Assembly: GCA_900551625.1 (NCBI GenBank)
Contig: URWZ01000039.1
Coordinates: 1-10,760 of the forward strand
Reading direction: 5' to 3'
DNA length: 10,760 bases
Origin: an uncultured Collinsella sp.
GTDB taxonomy: Bacteria; Actinomycetota; Coriobacteriia; Coriobacteriales; Coriobacteriaceae
The stretch's first letter is position 1; each line of letters starts with the position of its first letter. This document shows, piece after piece, positions 6,660-10,760 of this stretch. Position numbers and translations under genes: made by a program. Under the pieces are notes generated by a model. That model did no database searches and was not told where the DNA came from. It was given only the letters and a program-made list of their open reading frames with translations.

Positions 6660-8261
6660 TTAGCCCAGACGCGGGAACAGCGGCTCACCCTTCTCAACGG
6701 GCTGACCACCGGCAAGCAGGCCCCAAGCGCAAATGCCCTTGAGGTCGTCGCTCGCGGCCTCGTCCTCGCAGGACAGGCGGCGCAGGGCTTCGGCAGAAGT
6801 CTGGGGCATGAGCGGCATCAGCAGGTGAGCGGCAATGCGGATGGCCTCGAGCAGGTTGTAGATCACAAATGCCAGCTCGTCGGCCTTGGCCTCGTCCTTG
6901 GCAAGCGCCCAGGGCTCAGAGTCCTCGATGTAGTGGTTGGCGGCGTGAATGAGCTCCATGACCTCGTCCTTGGCTCCACCGTAATCGAGCACGTCCATCT
7001 TGGCCATGTAGCGCTCGACCAGACCATCGGCAATCTTTGCCAGCGGGTTGTCGAACGCATCGAACGATGCGGGCTTGGCGGGCGCGCAACCGTCAAAGTA
7101 CTTGCCGCTCATGTTGAGCGAACGCGAGATAAGGTTGCCCCAGCTGTTGGCCAGGTCGGCGTTGTAGACCTGCTCCATGCGATCGAAGCTGATGGCACCG
7201 TCGGTGCCGGGGACGACGTCGGTCATGAAGTAATAGCGATAGCCCTCGACGCCCAGCATGTCGATAACGTCCTGCGGAGCGATGGCGTTGCCGCGGCTCT
7301 TGGACATCTTCTCGGCCTTGCCGGTCTCGGCATTGCGCACGGTCAGGAAGCCGTGGGCAAAGACGTGCTCGGGCAGGGCCTCGCCAATGGCCATGAGCAT
7401 GGCGGGCCAAATGACGCAGTGGAAGCGGATGATGTCCTTACCCACGATGTGGAACTGCGCGGGCCAGCGATAGGCCAGCTCGGCACGCGCCTCATCGGTG
7501 TCGACACCGTAGCCGACGGCCGTCATATAGTTGAGCAGCGCATCGAACCACACGTAGGTCACGTGGCCCTCGTCAAACGGGACCTGAATGCCCCAGTCAA
7601 AGCTCGTGCGGCTCACGGAAAGATCGTTAAGGCCGCCCTCGACAAAGCTGCGCACCTCGTTCATGCGGAACGCAGGCTCGACAAAGTCGGGGTGCTCGTC
7701 GTAAAGCTTGAGCAGCTTGTCCTGGAAGGCGGAAAGCTTAAAGAAGTAGGACTCCTCCTGCACGCGCTCAAGCGGACGGTGGCAGTCGGGGCACAGGTGC
7801 TGGCCGACGCTGCCGTACTCCTCGTCGCCCTTCTGGACCTGCGTATCGGTGAAGTAGGTCTCGTCAGGCACGCAATACCAGCCGTCGTAGCTGCCCTTAT
7901 ACAGGTAACCGGACTCCTTCATGCGCTCCCACAGGTACTGCACGGCATGATGCTGGCGCGGCTCGGTGGTGCGAATGAAGTCATCGTTGGAAATCTCGAG
8001 CTTGCTCCAAAGCTCCTTGAAGTGCGGAGCCTGGCTGTCGGTCCACTCCTGCGGCGTCATGTTGTGCTTGGCTGCGGCCTCGGCGACCTTCTCGCCGTGC
8101 TCGTCCATGCCGGTCAGGAACTTAACGTTGTAGCCAGCGGAGCGGCGATAGCGAGCCTGAACGTCGGCGATGATGGTGGAATAAGCCGTGCCCAGGTGCG
8201 GATCGGCGTTGACGTAGTAGATGGGCGTCGTGATAAAGAACGAAGGCTTGCTTTGATCCAT
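6660..8261 (-). CDS. metG: Methionyl-tRNA synthetase
   Basis: Charges initiator and elongator tRNA-Met with methionine. The 533-residue class I enzyme has the HIGH-type signature HLGT (22-25) and KMSKS (318-322). The connective domain carries one zinc-knuckle-like set: C130 with VPDE, then CPDC at 157-160. The usual second Cys of the first pair is Asp133, a variant seen in some MetRS groups, so metal binding is possible but not certain. FDWGIQVPF (221-229) and the anticodon-binding helical domain follow. The protein ends near PLFPRLG and lacks the C-terminal Trbp111-like dimerisation domain found in longer MetRS enzymes, so it is the short form. The ATG at 8261 has GGAGG about 8 bases upstream. 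It follows rsmI by 69 bp; the leader is too short for a T-box. A strong terminator closes the unit. Confidence 0.97.
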   Translation of the reverse strand: MDQSKPSFFITTPIYYVNADPHLGTAYSTIIADVQARYRRSAGYNVKFLTGMDEHGEKVAEAAAKHNMTPQEWTDSQAPHFKELWSKLEISNDDFIRTTEPRQHHAVQYLWERMKESGYLYKGSYDGWYCVPDETYFTDTQVQKGDEEYGSVGQHLCPDCHRPLERVQEESYFFKLSAFQDKLLKLYDEHPDFVEPAFRMNEVRSFVEGGLNDLSVSRTSFDWGIQVPFDEGHVTYVWFDALLNYMTAVGYGVDTDEARAELAYRWPAQFHIVGKDIIRFHCVIWPAMLMAIGEALPEHVFAHGFLTVRNAETGKAEKMSKSRGNAIAPQDVIDMLGVEGYRYYFMTDVVPGTDGAISFDRMEQVYNADLANSWGNLISRSLNMSGKYFDGCAPAKPASFDAFDNPLAKIADGLVERYMAKMDVLDYGGAKDEVMELIHAANHYIEDSEPWALAKDEAKADELAFVIYNLLEAIRIAAHLLMPLMPQTSAEALRRLSCEDEAASDDLKGICAWGLLAGGQPVEKGEPLFPRLG

Positions 8262-8300
8262 GGGGTTTGTCCTCCAGAAAAACGTTGCATACAGGGGATG

Positions 8301-8329
8301 ATTCTAGCGCAAGGGCTGGATATCCTCCA
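8301..8329 (-). promoter_or_regulatory. Possible metG promoter
   Basis: In the rsmI-metG gap a TAGAAT hexamer (8306 to 8301) differs from TATAAT at one base. The matching -35 at 17 bp is TGGAGG, a poor fit. This would give a 33-base leader for metG. Read-through from rsmI is an equally good explanation. Confidence 0.25.
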
Positions 8330-8330
8330 T

Positions 8331-9209
8331 CTATTGCATATCGAGCACCATGGCATAGACATCGCGCTTGCGGCGCGAATACTTCTGAGACAGGCGCTTG
8401 GCCACCGCAGAGGCGGGCTCTCCCTCCTCGAGCGCGGCGCGGATATCCTCGCGCAGGGCCTCGTCGGGATCCGCTGCCGCGGCGCCAACCGGTACGATGC
8501 CGGCCTCCTCGTCCTCGCTCGGCGGCGCGATGACCAGCGCAATCTCGCCCTTTACCTCGCCGCGAGCACGCAGCTCCTCGGCGAGCTGGGCAGCGGGCCC
8601 GCGCAAGACCTCCTCGTGCAGCTTGGTGAGTTCGCGGCAGACGGCAACCTCACGCTGGGGAAAGACCTCCGCCACGGCCTCGAGCGTCGCCACGATGCGA
8701 TGTGGAGACTCGTAGAAGATGAGCGCGCCGGGTACTACGGCAAGGCGCTGCAAACGGCGCACGCGGTCGCCGTGCTTTCGGTCCAAAAAGCCCTCGAAGA
8801 AAAAATGCTCGCAGGGAATGCCGGACGAAACGAGCGCCGTGACGCAAGCAGAGGGCCCGGGAATAACTTCTACGGGCACATCGGCCTCACGCGCTGCCTC
8901 GACCAGCACCTGGCCGGGGTCGGACACACTCGGCATGCCGGCGTCCGAGGCAAAGGCGAGGGTCTCCCCCGCCAGCAGGCGGTCGACCAGGCCGGCGGCG
9001 CGACTGGCGATCACATTCTCGTCGCAACGGACAAGCGGCTTGGAAATGCCCAGGTGCATCAGCAGCTTTGACGTCACACGCGTGTCTTCGCAGCAAATGG
9101 CATCGGCGGCGGCAAAGGCCTCGCCAACGCGCGGGGACAGGTCGCCCAGGTTGCCGATGGGCGTGCCGACCACATAGAGTTTGCCCGTATGGGCGCTGTT
9201 TTGCGTCAT
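8331..9209 (-). CDS. rsmI: 16S rRNA 2'-O-ribose C1402 methyltransferase
   Basis: RsmI adds the 2'-O-methyl group to C1402 of 16S rRNA at the decoding centre. The 292-residue product has the tetrapyrrole methylase-like fold: GTPIGNL (15-21), CEDTR (40-44), SDAGMPSVSDPG (88-99), the SAM-site segment IPGPSA (116-121), the FFFEGFL region and ESPHR. The C-terminal tail (KYSRRKRDVYAMVLDMQ) matches the extension typical of RsmI. The ATG at 9209 is six bases from the stop of the GH5-like gene; the only upstream ribosome-binding signal is a weak AGG about 6 bases away, so translation probably depends on ribosomes finishing the upstream gene. An acidic, Ala-rich linker (about 225-255) separates the catalytic part from the tail. 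Confidence 0.95.
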   Translation of the reverse strand: MTQNSAHTGKLYVVGTPIGNLGDLSPRVGEAFAAADAICCEDTRVTSKLLMHLGISKPLVRCDENVIASRAAGLVDRLLAGETLAFASDAGMPSVSDPGQVLVEAAREADVPVEVIPGPSACVTALVSSGIPCEHFFFEGFLDRKHGDRVRRLQRLAVVPGALIFYESPHRIVATLEAVAEVFPQREVAVCRELTKLHEEVLRGPAAQLAEELRARGEVKGEIALVIAPPSEDEEAGIVPVGAAAADPDEALREDIRAALEEGEPASAVAKRLSQKYSRRKRDVYAMVLDMQ

Positions 9210-9215
9210 ATCAAC

Positions 9216-10277
9216 CTATTCAATCATGCCGCGCTCGAGCGTACCGAGCGCCGCGCGGGCGTCCCATGCTGCAATGCGCTTCTCGGTCTTCCACGTTTGG
9301 AAGAACCAACCGGCAGCCGGCGCAAACGAAGCCAGCTGGTTGGCGATAAACACGCGCTCGTAGGCATTGCGGCCCTCGGGCGTAACCGACGAGTTGGCAA
9401 AGATCGCCGCGCCCGACCATTCGCCCACCAGCACGGGGAACCCTGTCGAGATCGCTTCTTTAAGCTCGCGCTTGTTACGCGAAATCGCCGTCGTCAGCCC
9501 GCGGGGGCTCGTGATGTCGAGCGCATACTCGTCGCGGTAATGGTACAGGTGAAGGTCCATGTAGACGTTCTTGTACTTGGCGCCGCGCATAAAATGCTTC
9601 CACTCGCTGGGATGCCCCGACGACGAGAAGACGACGATCTTATCCTCGGGCATATACGAACGGACGAGCTCGTAGGCATCGCGATAGAAATTGCGCAGGT
9701 AGTGAGCAGGAATGCCATCCGTCATGGTGAAGAGGCTCTTGCGGACACTCATCTGCGGCGTGTCCAGCAGCTCAATGCCCAGCAGGCTCTCGGCCTCGCC
9801 GTAGCGATCGGCCAAGCGCTCGAGCACGTCGAGTGCGACATGACGGCCGTTGGTGGACGAATGCCACTCGGCAACAGCCTCCGGCGTGGTGGGCGAATCG
9901 TTGGAATCGCCCTGGCCACCGGGCACCGTCGCCAGATCGAGCAGCACGCGGATGTCGTACTTGGCAGCCCACTCAATTGCACGGTCGATGTAGTCGACAA
10001 CCGAGATGTAGGACGCATCGGCCTCCTGCGAACCAAAGGCATACCAGGGCACCGGCAGACGCACGGCGTTGAGGCCGATCTGCGCCATGCGACGGAAATC
10101 GTCCTCGCTCACAAACGTCTCGTAATGACGGCGCATGCGCTCGTTATAGGCGGCGGTGCCCATGGCCTCCTGCAGCTCGGCCGCGTTGGATGCACCGGTC
10201 GCCGCGTATAGCGACGGGGTCACCCAAGGCTCGGGAATAAACCAGCCAGAGAGATTAACGCCGAGTATCCTCTCCAT
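9216..10277 (-). CDS. GH5-like protein with altered active site
   Basis: A 353-residue homologue of glycoside hydrolase family 5 exo-beta-1,3-glucanase-type proteins (BglC/Exg1 group). Family landmarks are clear: GVNLSGWFIPEPWVTPSLY (6-24), VSEDDF (56-61), NAVRLPVPWYAF (70-81, Arg73), HLY (243-245), the nucleophile segment VLVGEWSGA (282-290, Glu286) and WFFQTWKTE (324-332). Two active-site positions are changed: where relatives have LHGAPG it reads LATVPG (115-120), and where the acid/base NEP should be it reads DTP (172-174). Normal retaining hydrolysis is therefore unlikely; it may bind or remodel a glucan-like ligand, or be a pseudo-enzyme. There is no signal peptide, so it should be cytoplasmic. 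The start at 10277 has AAGGGGG five bases upstream; the frame stays open 39 codons further but lacks another good site. It leads rsmI and metG. The frame is intact, with no sign of decay. Confidence 0.88.
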   Translation of the reverse strand: MERILGVNLSGWFIPEPWVTPSLYAATGASNAAELQEAMGTAAYNERMRRHYETFVSEDDFRRMAQIGLNAVRLPVPWYAFGSQEADASYISVVDYIDRAIEWAAKYDIRVLLDLATVPGGQGDSNDSPTTPEAVAEWHSSTNGRHVALDVLERLADRYGEAESLLGIELLDTPQMSVRKSLFTMTDGIPAHYLRNFYRDAYELVRSYMPEDKIVVFSSSGHPSEWKHFMRGAKYKNVYMDLHLYHYRDEYALDITSPRGLTTAISRNKRELKEAISTGFPVLVGEWSGAAIFANSSVTPEGRNAYERVFIANQLASFAPAAGWFFQTWKTEKRIAAWDARAALGTLERGMIE

Positions 10278-10342
10278 CACTGCCCCCTTCGGATCGTGCA
10301 GGCCAAACCTGCATCGTATTGCATAGGAAAAGTATCGTTTTG

Positions 10343-10379
10343 AGTATACCCGCGCGTGCGGACAGACGACCGAACGGTC
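10343..10379 (-). promoter_or_regulatory. GH5-like gene promoter with operator-like palindrome
   Basis: On the minus strand a TATACT -10 (10348 to 10343) lies about 66 bp before the GH5-like start codon. The -35 region at 17 bp (10371 to 10366) reads GGTCGT, a weak match. It overlaps a perfect inverted repeat GACCG-AA-CGGTC (10368-10379), partly extended by ACAGAC and GTCTGT flanks. A palindrome across a poor -35 is a usual place for a repressor or activator (for example TetR-type) to bind. No regulator gene is in the window. Confidence 0.4.
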
Positions 10380-10469
10380 TGTAAAGTGGCGCAAAAGCGG
10401 AAGGAATGTCTGGGGCGAGCGGGGTCAAGATGACGTACCGAGATGCGCATACACGCCGAGGGCAGGCGC

Positions 10470-10517
10470 CGGAAAGCGCATTCCATTCTTTCGCTCAATA
10501 ATGGGATGCGCTTTCCG
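10470..10517. repeat. Long imperfect hairpin, 18-bp stem
   Basis: Arms 10470-10487 and 10500-10517 pair over 18 bp with one G-T wobble (CGGAAAGCGCATTCC side), around a 12-base loop. Neither strand has a T run after it, so it is not a standard terminator. It lies directly before the first 55-bp repeat. The 90 bp between it and the palindrome at 10368-10379 show nothing recognisable. Confidence 0.5.
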
Positions 10518-10519
10518 CG

Positions 10520-10574
10520 GGTCCACATAAAAGAAAAGGACCCCTTTGCAGAGGTCCTAGTCAATTCAAGGTGG
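10520..10574 (-). repeat. 55-bp direct repeat, copy 1
   Basis: Begins GGTCCACATAAAAG and ends TTCAAGGTGG. It is identical over 55 bp to 10706-10760, a spacing of 186 bp. It contains a minus-strand terminator hairpin. The base before each copy differs (G here, T in copy 2), so the left limit of the exact match is real; the right limit is set by the window end. Confidence 0.85.
10527..10558 (-). terminator. Terminator in repeat copy 1
   Basis: On the minus strand AGGACCTC and GGGGTCCT (one T-G pair) form an 8-bp stem with loop TGCAAA, followed by TTTTCTTTTA. This is a good intrinsic terminator for transcription entering from the right. Confidence 0.75.
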
Positions 10575-10705
10575 CGGGGAAGGGAATCGCGTCCGCGCGC
10601 TGCGCGGACGGACCGCTGCGGCGCCTGCGCGCCTTGCGAGCTACGCTGGAAAACGCTTGCGCGTTTCCTCAGCTCCGCGCCCTCACGGGGTTCGATTCCG
10701 TGCAT
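10575..10705. other. Structured GC-rich spacer between the repeats
   Basis: No convincing gene. It contains three hairpins: a 9-bp stem with 3-base loop (10590-10610, arms CGTCCGCGC and GCGCGGACG), a 5-bp stem GGCGC/GCGCC (10620-10633), and a longer hairpin with GAGCT/AGCTC ends and an inner GGAAAACGC/GCGTTTCC stem (10638-10675). The outer edges carry weakly inverted ends: GTGG-N8-GGAATCG (10571-10589) against CGATTCC-N9-CCAC (10693-10712). Both edges also resemble tRNA 3' parts: GATTCCCTTCCCCGCCA on the minus strand (10588 to 10572) and GGGTTCGATTCC on the plus strand (10688-10699). No full cloverleaf forms. Confidence 0.55.
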
Positions 10706-10760
10706 GGTCCACATAAAAGAAAAGGACCCCTTTGCAGAGGTCCTAGTCAATTCAAGGTGG
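10706..10760 (-). repeat. 55-bp direct repeat, copy 2 (cut by window end)
   Basis: Identical to 10520-10574 up to the last base of the window, so the true repeat may be longer. Together with the 131-bp spacer it makes a 186-bp period, suggesting a tandem array continuing to the right. Confidence 0.85.
10713..10744 (-). terminator. Terminator in repeat copy 2
   Basis: The same 8-bp stem, TGCAAA loop and T-rich tail as in copy 1. Two identical terminators in series would stop any minus-strand transcript from the right before it reaches the GH5-like gene. Confidence 0.75.

Noticed and set aside
6615..9071. 818-codon open frame on the plus strand opposite metG and rsmI
   Set aside because: It is the mirror of two firmly identified genes with GC-rich third positions; its translation is low-complexity Leu/Val/Gly/His-rich text with no family motif.
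10572..10712. A tRNA or tRNA-Ser-like gene in the spacer
   Set aside because: Only T-arm/acceptor-like 3' pieces are present, on opposite strands; the matching 5' acceptor, D-arm and anticodon arm cannot be built.
10278..10750. Minus-strand open frame running through the repeat region into the GH5-like gene's upstream sequence
   Set aside because: It reads straight through two terminators, three hairpins and the promoter; the product is Arg/Ser-rich with a repeated tail segment coming from the 55-bp repeat, and has no start signal.
10520..10760. CRISPR array
   Set aside because: Only two repeats of 55 bp separated by 131 bp of self-complementary sequence; repeat and spacer sizes are wrong and there are no cas genes.

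Overview
This is a GC-rich bacterial chromosome segment, and almost every gene is on the minus strand. The family content (SerRS, P5C reductase, RlmH, SPFH protein, TatD, RsmA, MetRS, RsmI) is core housekeeping. The protein flavour, the GC-rich third positions and the intergenic repeats look most like a gut Coriobacteriia such as Collinsella. That assignment comes from recognition, not from a search.

Layout, left to right. (1) An unknown 125-aa gene (4-381) has a LexA-box-like palindrome about 60 bp upstream of its start. (2) serS (555-1838) ends in a UUCG-loop hairpin. Divergent from it is a 57-aa single-span membrane protein gene (1950-2123), the only plus-strand gene; the gap between them is full of short palindromes. 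(3) A 154-bp inverted-repeat element fills the space between the small gene's stop and the convergent proC stop, and supplies terminator hairpins. (4) SPFH/band-7 gene - rlmH - proC form one minus-strand run, with the rlmH ribosome-binding site inside the last codons of the SPFH gene. (5) tRNA-Leu(CAG) has its own promoter and terminator. (6) rsmA and tatD overlap by 11 bp. (7) A GH5-like glucanase homologue, rsmI and metG form another run, closed by a strong terminator. (8) The last 480 bp contain no convincing gene. They hold a promoter with an operator-like palindrome, an 18-bp-stem hairpin, and a 186-bp-period direct repeat whose 55-bp units each carry a minus-strand terminator.

Functionally the window is dominated by translation: two aminoacyl-tRNA synthetases, one tRNA and three rRNA methyltransferases (RlmH on 23S; RsmA and RsmI on 16S). 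TatD, proline synthesis and a membrane scaffold protein are interleaved. The most unusual gene is the GH5-like protein: it keeps the family fold motifs and the nucleophile Glu, but the normal Asn-Glu acid/base pair is Asp-Thr and the conserved His of the HGAPG motif is Ala. No complete new defence or mobile system is visible. The best leads are this probable pseudo-glycosidase, the two intergenic repeat structures and the unknown first gene.
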